DNA of 64,000 bases from the NCBI GenBank assembly GCA_000514715.1, contig AZWL01000001.1, forward strand, positions 496,186-560,185, read 5' to 3'. Position numbers and translations under genes: made by a program. The DNA is from Streptomyces sp. CNH099. Lineage in GTDB: Bacteria > Actinomycetota > Actinomycetes > Streptomycetales > Streptomycetaceae. The notes below the pieces were generated by a model. It was not told where the DNA came from, made no database searches, and was given only the letters and a program-made list of their open reading frames with translations. Below, in pieces: positions 50,533-60,137 of this stretch. Each line of letters begins with the position of its first letter. The first letter of the stretch is position 1.

Positions 50533-50761
50533 GCGCCCCGCCCTTCCCTGCCGTCCACGGCTGTCCGCGGCCGAATCCCACCCCATGATGGCCGGAAATC
50601 CCCCCGCTCGATCACCCCTTCAGGCGTCTCCGCGGTCTTGACAGCGGTCCCGCCGCCGCCGGGCCGCATAGCCTCAATCGACGATCGACCGCTGCGGGAC
50701 GGAGTGTTAACTGTGAGGGGCACGGCACGGCGACGGCATCGTGCCGCCGAAGGGGGATGGC

Positions 50762-52006
50762 GTGGCACACCTGAGCGACGACCGCGGTTCCGCGGTCTCG
50801 GATCCGCCGCCGTACGCCCCGGCGAGAGCCGGCTCGACATGCCGTTCGCACCTGGTCGTCGCCCCTTTTCCGGGGGCGGCAGGCGGTGATCCGGAGGCCG
50901 TGATGCCGCTGACCGAGGCCCTGGCGCAGGCACGTGCGCTCTTCACCGGACCCGACGGATCGGTCCGTTCGGTGTGGGCGGCCGACGACGGCCCGTGGCA
51001 CGGGCCCGCGGCCCTCGCCGCCGCCGGGAGCTGCCGGCCGGGCACCCCGGTGGGGCTGGCGCAGCGGCCGTCGGCGGACCGGCTGGACGCCGCGTACGCG
51101 GGCGCGGACGGCTCAGTTCAGGTCATGCGGTCCGCGTGGGACGGCGGCTGGCACGCCCCCGCCGCCGTCGCGCCGCCGGGGACCTGCGCGCCCGGCGGCG
51201 CGGTCACGCTCGCGCACCAGCGGACGCTGGACCAGCTCGACGTGCTCTGCACCGGCGCCGACGGCTCGGTGCTGGTGCTGTGGTCCGGCGGCGGCGGGCC
51301 GTGGCAGGGGCCCGCGGTCCTCGCCCCGCCCGGCACCTGCGCGCCGGGCACCCCGGTCGGGCTGAGCCGGCGCCCGTCGGCCGAGCGGCTGGAGGCGGTG
51401 TACGCCGGCGCGGACGGGTCCGTGCAGGCGCTGTGGGCGGACGTCGACCACCCGTGGCAGGGGCCCGCCGTCCTCGCCCCGCCCGGCACCTGCGCGCCGG
51501 GCACGGCGGTGGCGCTCGCGCCCCGGGCCCCCGTCGACCGGCTCGACGCACTCCTCACCGCCGCGGACGGCTCGGTGCGGGCGATGCGGGCGGACGGCGC
51601 CGGCCCGTGGACGCCGCCGGCGGCCGTGACGCCGCCCGGGGCCTGCGCGCCGGGGTCGCCGGTCGCGCTCGCGTACGGGAGGCCGGCGCACCGGCTGGAC
51701 GCGGTGGTCGCCGGTGCCGACGGCGCCGTGCTGACGCTGTCCGCGACCGGCGGCGAGAACTGGCACGGGCCGGTGGCCGCGGCCCCGCCGGGCACCTGCG
51801 CGCCCGGTGCGGCGCCCGGCCTCGCGCACCGGGCGGCGGCTTACCCGCCCGACGCGGTGTTCGCGGGCGCGGACGGCTCGGTGCGGGTCATGCGGGCGCT
51901 CCGGGGCGGGGGTTGGCAGGAGCCGGCGGTGATCGCGCCGCCGGGCTCTGCGGCGCGCGGGTCGGGCGTCGCGGTCGCGCACCGGGGGCCGGGGCCCGGC
52001 GCCTGA
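50762..52006 (+). CDS. Seven-repeat beta-propeller (lectin-like) protein
   Basis: 414 residues. After about 58 residues without clear structure come seven repeats of 51 residues (the last 50), each following the pattern LDAvyaGADGSVxxxW then GPWxGPAvlAPPGTCAPGtpVgLA. GADGSV and the Trp match fucose-lectin/PLL-type propeller blades, so a seven-bladed propeller is expected. Most repeats contain one Cys (GTCAPG), unusual for a cytoplasmic actinobacterial protein. No signal peptide is visible. GTG at 50762 has AAGGGGG five bases upstream. Carbohydrate binding is inferred from the repeat type only. Confidence 0.8.
   Translation: MAHLSDDRGSAVSDPPPYAPARAGSTCRSHLVVAPFPGAAGGDPEAVMPLTEALAQARALFTGPDGSVRSVWAADDGPWHGPAALAAAGSCRPGTPVGLAQRPSADRLDAAYAGADGSVQVMRSAWDGGWHAPAAVAPPGTCAPGGAVTLAHQRTLDQLDVLCTGADGSVLVLWSGGGGPWQGPAVLAPPGTCAPGTPVGLSRRPSAERLEAVYAGADGSVQALWADVDHPWQGPAVLAPPGTCAPGTAVALAPRAPVDRLDALLTAADGSVRAMRADGAGPWTPPAAVTPPGACAPGSPVALAYGRPAHRLDAVVAGADGAVLTLSATGGENWHGPVAAAPPGTCAPGAAPGLAHRAAAYPPDAVFAGADGSVRVMRALRGGGWQEPAVIAPPGSAARGSGVAVAHRGPGPGA
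50936..52003 (+). repeat. Seven 153-bp coding repeats
   Basis: Unit starts are 50936, 51089, 51242, 51395, 51548, 51701 and 51854. Units 3 and 4 are almost identical over a roughly 55-bp stretch beginning at 51301 and 51454, a sign of recent duplication or gene conversion. Confidence 0.9.
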
Positions 52007-52124
52007 GGCGCGCGGCCGGCGCCGGCGCCCCGGTGCGGGGCGGGGGCCGCCCGGGGCCGCCCGCGCGGAGCGCAATTCACCCTTTACGGGACGAACGCTT
52101 CGAACCGGGCGCCAACCTTCCCCG

Positions 52125-52223
52125 GTAATCTGCTAATTCGCATTACTACTGCCGCAACACCCCTTGACGACGCTCCGAGACCGGTTCTAGGTTCCTCGCA
52201 CAGCAGTCAGGCAATACGCATTA
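52125..52223. promoter_or_regulatory. Paired AATnCGCATTA sites upstream of the second LacI gene
   Basis: AATTCGCATTA at 52135-52145 (flanked by GTAAT and ATTAC, 52125-52146) and AATACGCATTA at 52213-52223, 78 bp apart. Both are in the relatively AT-rich stretch before the LacI-family gene at 52252 and are candidates for its own operators. Confidence 0.55.
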
Positions 52224-52251
52224 GCTACCCATTGTGAAGGCCCCTGTTCCC

Positions 52252-53271
52252 ATGCCAGAAGCCCCCGGCAGGCTCACCCAGCGCGACATAGCCCGGCTGG
52301 CCGGCGTCAGCCAGACCACGGTCTCCCTCGTGCTCAACGACCGCCCCGACGCCGCCCGGATCGCGCCCGAGACCCGCGAGCGCGTCCTGCGCGTGATCCG
52401 GGAGACCGGCTACGCCGCCGATCCCATGGCCCGCCGGCTGACCAAGCAGCTCAACCAGATCCTCGGCGTCTTCACCTACGAGCCCGTCTTCCCCAGCACC
52501 AGCGCCGACTTCTACCACCCCTTCCTGCGCGGCATCGAGGAGAGCGCCGAGCGCAGCGGCTGCGACCTGCTGCTGTTCACCTCCGCGCCGGTGACCGCGG
52601 GCCGGCGGCGCATCTTCCACGAGAACAACCGGCTGCGCGTGGCGGACGGCTGCGTCCTGCTCGGCCGCGAGATCCCGCACGGGGAGCTGAGCCGGCTGGT
52701 CGCCGAGGGCTACCCCTTCGTCTGCGTGGGCCGCCGCGACGACGCCGACGGCGGCCCCGTGCCGTACATCGGCGCCGACTACGTCTCGGCCACCGCCCGG
52801 CTGGTGGAGCGGGTGCGGGCGCTGGGCCACCGGCGGCTGGCGTTCGCCGGGCCGGGCGCGGGGGCGGAGTCGTCCGCCGACCGGCTCACCGGGTTCCGGC
52901 GGGTGGCCGGCGCGGACGCGCCGCACCTGGCGCCGGGGCCGCCGGCCGCCGAGCAGCTGGAGCTGCTGCTCGACGCCGGGGTGACCGCGGTGTTCGTGGA
53001 GTTCCTGCACGACGCGGTCGAGCTGTACGCGGCGGCGCTGGCCCGCGGTCTGGACGTGCCGCGGGACCTGTCGGTGCTGGCGCTGGGCGACCCCACCGCG
53101 CCGGTGGACCCGCCGGTGGACTTCACCGGCTTCCGCATCCCCCGCACCGAGATGGGCCGGCACGCCGTCGACCTGCTCACCGGCATGCTGCACGGCCGGG
53201 CCGGGCCCACCCGCCGGCTGCTGGACTGCCGCCTCGTCGAGGGCGCCACGCTCGCCGCCCCCGCCCGCTGA
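52252..53271 (+). CDS. LacI-family transcriptional regulator
   Basis: 339 residues. The helix-turn-helix is TQRDIARLAGVSQTTVSLVLN, split as TQRDIARLAGV and SQTTVSLVLN, and the hinge GYAADPMARRLTKQLNQILGV. The effector domain is a sugar-binding fold (YIGADYVSATARLVERV). ATG 52252 is preferred over GTG 52234, with GAAGG 11 bases upstream. It precedes an FAD oxidoreductase and a sugar-type ABC importer, so it should control their use of one unidentified carbohydrate. It is followed by 60 bp and the oxidoreductase gene with a good ribosome site. Confidence 0.92.
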   Translation: MPEAPGRLTQRDIARLAGVSQTTVSLVLNDRPDAARIAPETRERVLRVIRETGYAADPMARRLTKQLNQILGVFTYEPVFPSTSADFYHPFLRGIEESAERSGCDLLLFTSAPVTAGRRRIFHENNRLRVADGCVLLGREIPHGELSRLVAEGYPFVCVGRRDDADGGPVPYIGADYVSATARLVERVRALGHRRLAFAGPGAGAESSADRLTGFRRVAGADAPHLAPGPPAAEQLELLLDAGVTAVFVEFLHDAVELYAAALARGLDVPRDLSVLALGDPTAPVDPPVDFTGFRIPRTEMGRHAVDLLTGMLHGRAGPTRRLLDCRLVEGATLAAPAR

Positions 53272-53331
53272 CGGCCCCGTACGCCCCGGCGCCCCCAGCA
53301 CCCCGCACCCCCGCACACCCCAAGGAGACAC

Positions 53332-54930
53332 ATGCACGCGGACGTCCTCGTCGTCGGCGGCGGCACCGGAGGCGTCGCCGCCGCGCTCGGTGCGCTGCGC
53401 GCCGGCCGCTCGGTGATCCTCACCGAGGAGTACGACTGGCTGGGCGGCCAGCTCACCAGCCAGGCCGTGCCCCCCGACGAGCACACCTGGATCGAGCAGT
53501 TCGGCGCCACCGCCTCGTACCGGGCGCTGCGCGACGGCATCCGCGACTACTACCGCCGCCACTACCCCCTCACGGCCGCCGCCCGCGCCAAGCCGGACCT
53601 CAACCCGGGGGCCGGGCACGTCAGCCGACTCTGCCACGAGCCGCGGGTGGCCGTCGCGGTGATCGAGGCGCTGCTCGCCCCGTACCGCGGCGCCGGCCGG
53701 CTGACCGTGCTGCAGCCGTACCGCTCGGTGGCCGCGGAGACCGACGGCGACCGGGTCACCTCCGTGACCGTCGAACGCCCCGGCGGCGGCGAGCCGCTGG
53801 TGCTCACCGCGCCGTACGTGCTGGACGCCACCGAGACCGGCGAGCTGCTGCCGCTGACCGGCACCGAGTACGTCACCGGCTTCGAGTCCGGCACCGACAC
53901 CGGTGAGCCCAGCGCCCCCGACGAGGCCCAGCCGTTCAACATGCAGGCCGTGTCGTACTGCTTCGCGGTCGACCACGTCGACGGCGACCACACCATCGAC
54001 CGCCCGGCCGCCTACGGCTTCTGGCGGGACTACGAGCCGGAGTTCTGGGGCGCCCCGCTGCTGTCCTGGCGGGCCCCGCACCCGCGGACGCTGGAGGTGG
54101 TCGAGCGCGAGTTCACCCCGAACCCGGGCGACGACCCGCTCGCCGTCGTGGCCGACCAGCGGCGCAGCGGCGGCGACCGGAACCTGTGGACGTTCCGCCG
54201 GATCGCCGCCCGCGACCAGTTCACCCCCGGCGCGTACGCGAGCGACGTCACGCTCGTCAACTGGCCCATGGTGGACTACTTCGAGGCCCCGGTCATCGAC
54301 GTGCCCGACGCCGCGGCGCGGCTGGCGGAGGCCCGGGAACTGTCGCTGTCGCTGCTGTACTGGATGCAGACCGAGGCCCCGCGCCCCGACGGCGGCACCG
54401 GCTTCCCCGGGCTGCGGCTGCGCGGCGACGTCACCGGCGGCGGCGCGGACGGGCTGGCGATGGCCCCGTACTTCCGCGAGTCGCGGCGCATCCGGGCCGA
54501 GTACACCGTCGTGGAGCAGGACCTGTCGCTCGACGTGCGCGGCGGCAAGGGCGCGGTGTCGTACCCCGACTCGGCGGGCATCGGCATGTACCGCATCGAC
54601 CTGCACCCCTCCACCGGCCGCGACACCTACATCGACGTGCCGTCCAGCCCGTTCGAGATCCCCCTGGGCGCGCTGCTCCCGCGGCGCACGGAGAACCTGC
54701 TGCCCGCCGGCAAGAACATCGGCACCACCCACATCACCAACGGCTGCTACCGCCTGCACCCCGTCGAGTGGAACATCGGCGAGGCCGCCGGGCTGCTCGC
54801 GGCCCACTGCGTCGAGCACGGCCTCACCCCCCGCGCCGTACGCAACACCCCCCGTCTGCTCCAGGACTTCCAGCGCATCCTGACCGCCTACGGCGTCGAG
54901 CTGCGCTGGCCCGACATCAGCGGTTACTGA
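53332..54930 (+). CDS. FAD-dependent oxidoreductase (FAD_oxidored family)
   Basis: 532 residues. The N-terminal dinucleotide motif is VLVVGGGTGGVAAALGALRAG. Downstream, LDATETGELLPLTGTEYV and a C-terminal LLPAGKNIGTTHITNGCYRL resemble PF12831-type FAD oxidoreductases often coded with polysaccharide or sugar uptake genes. The reaction is unknown. ATG at 53332 follows AAGGAG. It sits between the LacI gene and the ABC importer, 43 bp ahead of the binding-protein gene, and is probably cotranscribed with it. Confidence 0.87.
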   Translation: MHADVLVVGGGTGGVAAALGALRAGRSVILTEEYDWLGGQLTSQAVPPDEHTWIEQFGATASYRALRDGIRDYYRRHYPLTAAARAKPDLNPGAGHVSRLCHEPRVAVAVIEALLAPYRGAGRLTVLQPYRSVAAETDGDRVTSVTVERPGGGEPLVLTAPYVLDATETGELLPLTGTEYVTGFESGTDTGEPSAPDEAQPFNMQAVSYCFAVDHVDGDHTIDRPAAYGFWRDYEPEFWGAPLLSWRAPHPRTLEVVEREFTPNPGDDPLAVVADQRRSGGDRNLWTFRRIAARDQFTPGAYASDVTLVNWPMVDYFEAPVIDVPDAAARLAEARELSLSLLYWMQTEAPRPDGGTGFPGLRLRGDVTGGGADGLAMAPYFRESRRIRAEYTVVEQDLSLDVRGGKGAVSYPDSAGIGMYRIDLHPSTGRDTYIDVPSSPFEIPLGALLPRRTENLLPAGKNIGTTHITNGCYRLHPVEWNIGEAAGLLAAHCVEHGLTPRAVRNTPRLLQDFQRILTAYGVELRWPDISGY

Positions 54931-54973
54931 CCGCCAGGCCACCGACCGACCCGACATCCGAGGAGGCGCCCGC

Positions 54974-56278
54974 ATGTCTTCGCCAGCACGGCCCAGCACC
55001 CGGTCCACCCGGTCCAGCAGAGGAACACTCACCCGCGGAAAGCCGGTCGCGCTCGCCGCCGCCGGCCTGCTCGCGCTCACCGCGTGCGGCGGCTCCGACG
55101 GCGGCTCCGGCTCCGACGACGGCCCGGTCACGCTGCGCATGACCATCTGGACCGGCAACGAGGAGCACCTGAAGCTCCTGAACGGGATCGCCGCGGACTA
55201 CCGCGAGCAGCACCCGGAGGTGCAGGAGATCACGTTCGACACCCTGCCGGTCGAGAGCTACACCACCGCGCTGACCACCCAGATAGCCGGCGGCAAGGCC
55301 CCGGACCTGGCCTGGATCTTCGAGAACTCGGCCCCCGACTTCGTCACCTCCGGCGCCCTCGCGGAGATCGAGGACGACCCGGACGTGCTGCCGTCGGCGA
55401 AGAAGCTGTGGCAGCACGAGGACAAGCTCTACGCCTACCCCTTCTCCACCTCCCCGTTCGGCGTCTTCGTCAACACCGACATGCTCAAGGAGGCCGGCCG
55501 GCCCGCCCCGGCCGAGCTGATCGAGCAGGGCCGGTGGACCTGGGAGGAGGTCGCGCAGACCGGTGCCGCGGTACGGGACGAGACCGGCGAGGCCGGCATG
55601 GTCATCCGCGACTTCGACTACAAGCTCTGGGACAACCTGGCCGCCGTGTGGGGCGGCTGGGGCGCCGCGCCCTGGAGCGAGGACGGCAGGACCTGCACGT
55701 TCGACGCGCCCGAGATGACCGAGGCGATGACGTTCCTGCACGACGCGGTCTTCGTCGACGAGGCGCTGCCCGCGCCGGGCACCACCGCGAACTTCTTCGC
55801 CGGCGAGGCGGCGATGACCGTCACCCAGATCAGCCGGGCCTCGCTGCTGGACGACAGCTTCGGCTGGGACTTCGTGCCGCTGCCGGAGGGCCCGGCGGGC
55901 TCGTACGACGTGATCGGGCAGGCCGGCCTCGGGGTGCTCGCGGACGGCGACAACGTCGAGGAGGCCGTGGACTTCCTGGCGTTCATGACGAACGAGAAGA
56001 ACTCCGCCGCACTCGGCCGCTACTTCCCGCAGGCCCGCAGCTCCCAGCTGGACGCCGGGACGCTCGCCAAGAGCAACCCGCAGCTCAAGCCCGCGCAGCT
56101 CGAAGAGGTCGTGATCGGCGGTATCGAGAACGGCGTGGTCAAGCCGACCCACACCAACCAGGCCGAGCTCTACGACGCCGTACGCGCCGCGCTCGACCCG
56201 CTGTGGCAGCCGGACGCCGACGTGGCGAAGACGCTCCAGGACGTCTGCTCGGCGATCCAGCCGCAGCTGGAGAAGTGA
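54974..56278 (+). CDS. Sugar-type ABC transporter substrate-binding lipoprotein
   Basis: 434 residues. The signal peptide ends in LLALTAC (lipobox, Cys about 37). The mature protein is an SBP_bac_1 family protein: VTLRMTIWTGNEEHLKLLN, GGKAPDLAWIFENSAPDF, YAYPFSTSPFGVFVNTDML, AFMTNEKNSAALGRYFP. It binds a carbohydrate outside the cell for the two permeases that follow. No ATPase gene is present, so a shared MsiK-type ATPase from elsewhere is expected, as is usual in Streptomyces. Confidence 0.94.
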   Translation: MSSPARPSTRSTRSSRGTLTRGKPVALAAAGLLALTACGGSDGGSGSDDGPVTLRMTIWTGNEEHLKLLNGIAADYREQHPEVQEITFDTLPVESYTTALTTQIAGGKAPDLAWIFENSAPDFVTSGALAEIEDDPDVLPSAKKLWQHEDKLYAYPFSTSPFGVFVNTDMLKEAGRPAPAELIEQGRWTWEEVAQTGAAVRDETGEAGMVIRDFDYKLWDNLAAVWGGWGAAPWSEDGRTCTFDAPEMTEAMTFLHDAVFVDEALPAPGTTANFFAGEAAMTVTQISRASLLDDSFGWDFVPLPEGPAGSYDVIGQAGLGVLADGDNVEEAVDFLAFMTNEKNSAALGRYFPQARSSQLDAGTLAKSNPQLKPAQLEEVVIGGIENGVVKPTHTNQAELYDAVRAALDPLWQPDADVAKTLQDVCSAIQPQLEK

Positions 56279-56288
56279 CGGCGCTCCC

Positions 56289-57242
56289 ATGGCGACCCTG
56301 GAACGCGCCCGGGCCAAGGCCGCTCCCCCGCACCCGCGCGGGGACGGCTCCCGGCGGCCCTTCTGGACCGCGCGCCGGCGGGACCAGCTGGCCGGCTACC
56401 TGTTCATCGCCCCGCAGCTGCTGGGCAGCGTGCTGTTCGTCCTCATCCCGCTCGCCCTGGTCTTCTGGTACAGCTTCCACGAGTGGAACGTGCTGGCCGG
56501 CAGCTTCCGCGGGGTGGGCGCGGACAACTACCGGGCGCTGGCCGACGACCCCAAGCTGCCCGGCGTGCTGCGCGCCACCGCGTTCTTCTCCGTCGGCCTG
56601 GTGGTGCTGAACCTCGGCCTGGCGCTGGCGCTGGCGGTGCTGCTGAACCAGAAGCTGCGCGGCAGCATCGTCTTCCGCACCCTGTTCTTCTCCCCCGTCG
56701 TGGTCTCGCTGGTCGCCTGGACGATCGTGTGGGGCTTCCTGCTGCAGAAGAACGGCGGCATCAACGCCGGACTCGACCTGGTCGGCGTCGACGGCCCCAA
56801 CTGGCTGCGCGGCGAGACCTCGTCGATGATCTCGGTCATCGTCGTGCAGGTCTTCAAGAACGTGGGCCTGAACATGGTGCTGTTCCTGGCGGCGCTGCAG
56901 GGCGTGCCGCGGGAGCTGTACGAGGCCGCCACCGTGGACGGCGCCGGGCCCTGGCGGCGGTTCCTGCGGATCACGGTGCCGCTGATCAGCCCGACGATCC
57001 TGCTGACCTCGATCATCACGGTGGTCGGCTCGCTGCAGGTGTTCGCCCAGATCGCGGTGCTCACCCAGGGCGGCCCCGGCAACTCCACCACGGTCCTCGT
57101 CTACTACCTCTACCAGCAGGCGTTCGAGTTCCACCACTTCGGCTACGGCGCGACGCTCTCCGTGCTGCTCTTCCTCATCGTGCTCGTGCTGACCGTCGTG
57201 CAGTGGCAGATGCGCAAGAAGTGGGTCTTCCATGAGTCATAA
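56289..57242 (+). CDS. Sugar ABC transporter permease (MalF-type)
   Basis: 317 residues with six predicted helices. The EAA loop is ELYEAATVDGAGPWRRFLRITVP, given here in parts as ELYEAATVDGAG and PWRRFLRITVP, the ATPase contact of binding-protein-dependent permeases. About 35 polar residues precede helix 1. It starts 10 bp after the binding-protein stop and overlaps the next permease by 11 bases. Confidence 0.94.
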   Translation: MATLERARAKAAPPHPRGDGSRRPFWTARRRDQLAGYLFIAPQLLGSVLFVLIPLALVFWYSFHEWNVLAGSFRGVGADNYRALADDPKLPGVLRATAFFSVGLVVLNLGLALALAVLLNQKLRGSIVFRTLFFSPVVVSLVAWTIVWGFLLQKNGGINAGLDLVGVDGPNWLRGETSSMISVIVVQVFKNVGLNMVLFLAALQGVPRELYEAATVDGAGPWRRFLRITVPLISPTILLTSIITVVGSLQVFAQIAVLTQGGPGNSTTVLVYYLYQQAFEFHHFGYGATLSVLLFLIVLVLTVVQWQMRKKWVFHES

Positions 57243-58071
57243 GCTGCCGCGGCGCGTCCGCCTCGTGCTCTACGGGGTGCTGCTGGTGCTGCTCGTCCCC
57301 TTCGTCTTCCCGACGTGGTGGATGGTGACCTCGTCGCTGAAGCCGGCGAGCGAGATCTTCGCGTTCCCGCCGTCGCTCTGGCCGGAGAACCCCGGCTTCG
57401 GCGCGTACGAGCGGGTCTTCGACCTGCAGCCGTTCGCGCAGCAGTACTGGAACAGCATGTACATCGCGGTGGTGGTGACGATCGGCACGCTCGCGGTGTC
57501 GTCGATGGCCGGCTACGCCTTCGCGCGCATCCGCTTCCGCGGCCAGAACGCGCTGTTCCTGGTGGTGCTCACCGGCCTGCTGATCCCCAGCGAGGTCACC
57601 ATCGTGCCGCTGTTCCAGATGTTCAACGACTGGGGCATGACGGACACGCACTGGCCGCTGGTCCTGGTGCCGGTGCTCGGGGCGCCGAGCGTCCTGGCGA
57701 CGTTCATCATGCGGCAGTTCTTCATCACGCTGCCGGCCGAGCTGGAGGAGGCGGCGCGGATGGACGGCCTGGGCCGCTTCGCGATCTACTGGCGCATCGC
57801 GCTGCCGCTGGCCCGGCCGGCGCTGGCGGCGGTGGGCATCTTCACGTTCCTGCACAGCTGGAACCTGTACCTGGAGCCGATCGTGTACCTCTCCACGCCG
57901 GAGAAGTTCACGCTGCCGCAGGCGCTGACGCAGTTCACCGACGCGTACGGCGGCCCGATGTGGGACGTGCAGCTCGCCGCGGCGTCGCTGACGGCGCTGC
58001 CGGTGCTCGCGGTGTTCGTCTTCGCCCAGCGCCAGTTCGTGGAGGGCCTCGCCCACACGGGCCTGAAGTGA
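57232..58071 (+). CDS. Sugar ABC transporter permease (MalG-type)
   Basis: 279 residues with six predicted helices; EAA loop ELEEAARMDGLGRFAIYWRI. It pairs with the upstream permease to form the importer channel. ATG at 57232 lies within the end of the previous gene (11-base overlap), showing translational coupling. It is the last gene of the importer operon; a phosphoesterase gene follows after 158 bp. Confidence 0.94.
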   Translation: MSHKLPRRVRLVLYGVLLVLLVPFVFPTWWMVTSSLKPASEIFAFPPSLWPENPGFGAYERVFDLQPFAQQYWNSMYIAVVVTIGTLAVSSMAGYAFARIRFRGQNALFLVVLTGLLIPSEVTIVPLFQMFNDWGMTDTHWPLVLVPVLGAPSVLATFIMRQFFITLPAELEEAARMDGLGRFAIYWRIALPLARPALAAVGIFTFLHSWNLYLEPIVYLSTPEKFTLPQALTQFTDAYGGPMWDVQLAAASLTALPVLAVFVFAQRQFVEGLAHTGLK

Positions 58072-58229
58072 CCGACCTCCCTCCCCGTACGTTCCCTCCG
58101 GCCGGCGCCGGGCCGGGCGCACCGGTTCTGGTAGGGCGAAGAACAGGAGACGTTCAGGTCCGTGCCATCCCGCGGCCACGGGTGATCAGCACAGTGCGGC
58201 TGACACCACCTCTCGCGGACGGAGTTCCC

Positions 58230-60137
58230 ATGGACCGGACAGAGGACCGCGGCGGGCAGCGCACCCGCCTCGACAGACGCGCACTGCTGCAGAGCGCCGT
58301 CGCCGTGCCGGCCGCCGGCGCGGTGGCGGCGGTGGCGGCGGACCCCGCGGCGGCGGCCGGGGGCGCCGGCGCACCGGCGGCGGGCCGCGGGCGGCGCGGG
58401 TACGACGGGGAGAGCCCGCGCTTCGCGCTCGCCGTGCTGCCGGACACGCAGTACCTCTTCGACGCCGACAGTGCCGACCCGGAGCCGTTGCGCGCCACGT
58501 TCCGGTATCTGGTGGGCGAGCGGCGGGAGGCGAACATCGCGTTCATGGCCCACCTCGGGGACGTCACCGAGCACGGCACGGCCGACGAGATCCTGCTGGC
58601 CGCCGCCACCTTCCGCACCCTCCACGGCGCGGTCCCGTACAGCGTGCTCGCGGGCAACCACGACATCGACGGCTCCCGGGACGACCAGCGGGGCGACAGC
58701 GCGTACCTCGACGCCTTCGGCCCGGAGCGCTATCGCCGCATGCCGACCTTCCGCGGCGCCTCCGACGACGGCTACAACACCTGCCACGTGCTGCGCGGCG
58801 GCGGCCGCGAGTGGCTGGTGCTGGCGCTCGACTGGCGGATCTCCGACCGCGGGCTGCGCTGGGCGCAGGGCGTCCTCGACCGGTTCCCGGAGCTGCCCGC
58901 CATCCTCACCACGCACGACCTCGCGTGGGCGGACGAGGACGGCGCGGCGGAGCTGTCCGGCCACGGGCGGCGGCTGTGGGACGGGCTGATCCGCGGCAAC
59001 GACCAGATCTTCCTGGCGCTCGGCGGCCACTACTGGCCGCCGGGGCGGACCGTGCTGACCAACGACGCGGGCAACGACGTCCACGTGCACATCACCAACT
59101 ACCAGGACCGCTACTACGGCGGCGCCGCGATGATCCGGCTGTACGCCTTCGACCTGGTCCGGGGCGTGATCGACGTGGAGACGTGCGCACCGTGGTTCCT
59201 GGCCCGGGACCCGGACCGCCGGTCGCCGCTGGCGGCGGAGACGGTCGAGCTGACCGGGCCGGCCGACCGCTTCTCGCTGGAGATCGGCTTCGCGGAGCGG
59301 TTCGCCGGGTTCGCGCCCGTCGTACCGCCGCGGCCGCGGCCGCCCGCCGCGGTGCTGCCGCGCGGCACGGTGGCGTACTGGCGCTTCGACCCGGCGGGCC
59401 TGGCCGCCGCCGGCCGGGACGGCGAGCCGGTCGCCGACGGGGTGCGCGCCCGCGACCTCAGCGGCAACGGCAACGACCTCACCGTACGCCGCCTGCACGA
59501 CAGCGGGCCCGCCGCGCTGACCTGGTCCGACGGGCACCACGAGGGCCAGCCGGCGCACGCGAGCCTGCGCTTCGACGGCGGCAAGGGCCCGGACCGCGGC
59601 GCGATCCTCACCACCGCGGCGGGGGCGCCGCTCACCAGCGAGAAGTTCACCTCCGGCTACACGATCGAGACGTTCGTGAAGCTGCCGGAGCCCTTCGAGG
59701 GCGATCACGCCTGGATGGGCATCCTCAGCTGGGAGGGCCGCAACGGCGACGCGGGCAAGACCACCGGCTGGTCCCCGGAGGAGCCGACGTGCAGCCTGAA
59801 CCTGTCCCCGGAGCGGTTCCTGCAGTTCGTCGTGTACCCGCACCGCCAGGACGCCGACCCCACCTCGTGGAGCCACGCGCTGCCGGTGGGCCGCTGGATG
59901 CACCTGGCCGTGGTCAACGACGGGCGGCGCACCGTGGTGTACGTGGACGGGTCGAAGATCGCCCGCAACCCGGCGCAGCGCTCCACCGGCATCGCCACCC
60001 TCGGCAAGCCGTTCGTGATCGGCGCCACACAGTTCGAGGAGAAGTACGGGCAGGGCTTCTACGGCTGGATCGGCGACACCCGCATCGTGGCCGGGGCGCT
60101 GTCCCCCCGGGACTTCCTCACCCCCGGCGGCTCCTGA
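58230..60137 (+). CDS. Tat-exported metallophosphoesterase with LamG-like C-terminal domain
   Basis: 635 residues. The signal RLDRRALLQSAVAVPAAGA is Tat-like. The calcineurin-like phosphoesterase domain (about 65-330) has the metal motifs LAVLPDTQYL, FMAHLGDVTEHG, VLAGNHDIDG, LTTHDLAW and LGGHYWPPGR. A C-terminal jelly-roll domain (about 375-635) of the LamG/concanavalin type starts VAYWRFDPAG and probably binds carbohydrate. It may hydrolyse an extracellular phosphoester or cyclic nucleotide. ATG at 58230 follows GGAG. It is 158 bp after the importer and may be part of the same regulon. Confidence 0.9.
   Translation: MDRTEDRGGQRTRLDRRALLQSAVAVPAAGAVAAVAADPAAAAGGAGAPAAGRGRRGYDGESPRFALAVLPDTQYLFDADSADPEPLRATFRYLVGERREANIAFMAHLGDVTEHGTADEILLAAATFRTLHGAVPYSVLAGNHDIDGSRDDQRGDSAYLDAFGPERYRRMPTFRGASDDGYNTCHVLRGGGREWLVLALDWRISDRGLRWAQGVLDRFPELPAILTTHDLAWADEDGAAELSGHGRRLWDGLIRGNDQIFLALGGHYWPPGRTVLTNDAGNDVHVHITNYQDRYYGGAAMIRLYAFDLVRGVIDVETCAPWFLARDPDRRSPLAAETVELTGPADRFSLEIGFAERFAGFAPVVPPRPRPPAAVLPRGTVAYWRFDPAGLAAAGRDGEPVADGVRARDLSGNGNDLTVRRLHDSGPAALTWSDGHHEGQPAHASLRFDGGKGPDRGAILTTAAGAPLTSEKFTSGYTIETFVKLPEPFEGDHAWMGILSWEGRNGDAGKTTGWSPEEPTCSLNLSPERFLQFVVYPHRQDADPTSWSHALPVGRWMHLAVVNDGRRTVVYVDGSKIARNPAQRSTGIATLGKPFVIGATQFEEKYGQGFYGWIGDTRIVAGALSPRDFLTPGGS

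Noticed and set aside
57315..60137. Phosphoesterase gene starting at 57315
   Set aside because: That start is inside the MalG-type permease gene. ATG 58230 has a GGAG ribosome site and begins a Tat signal.
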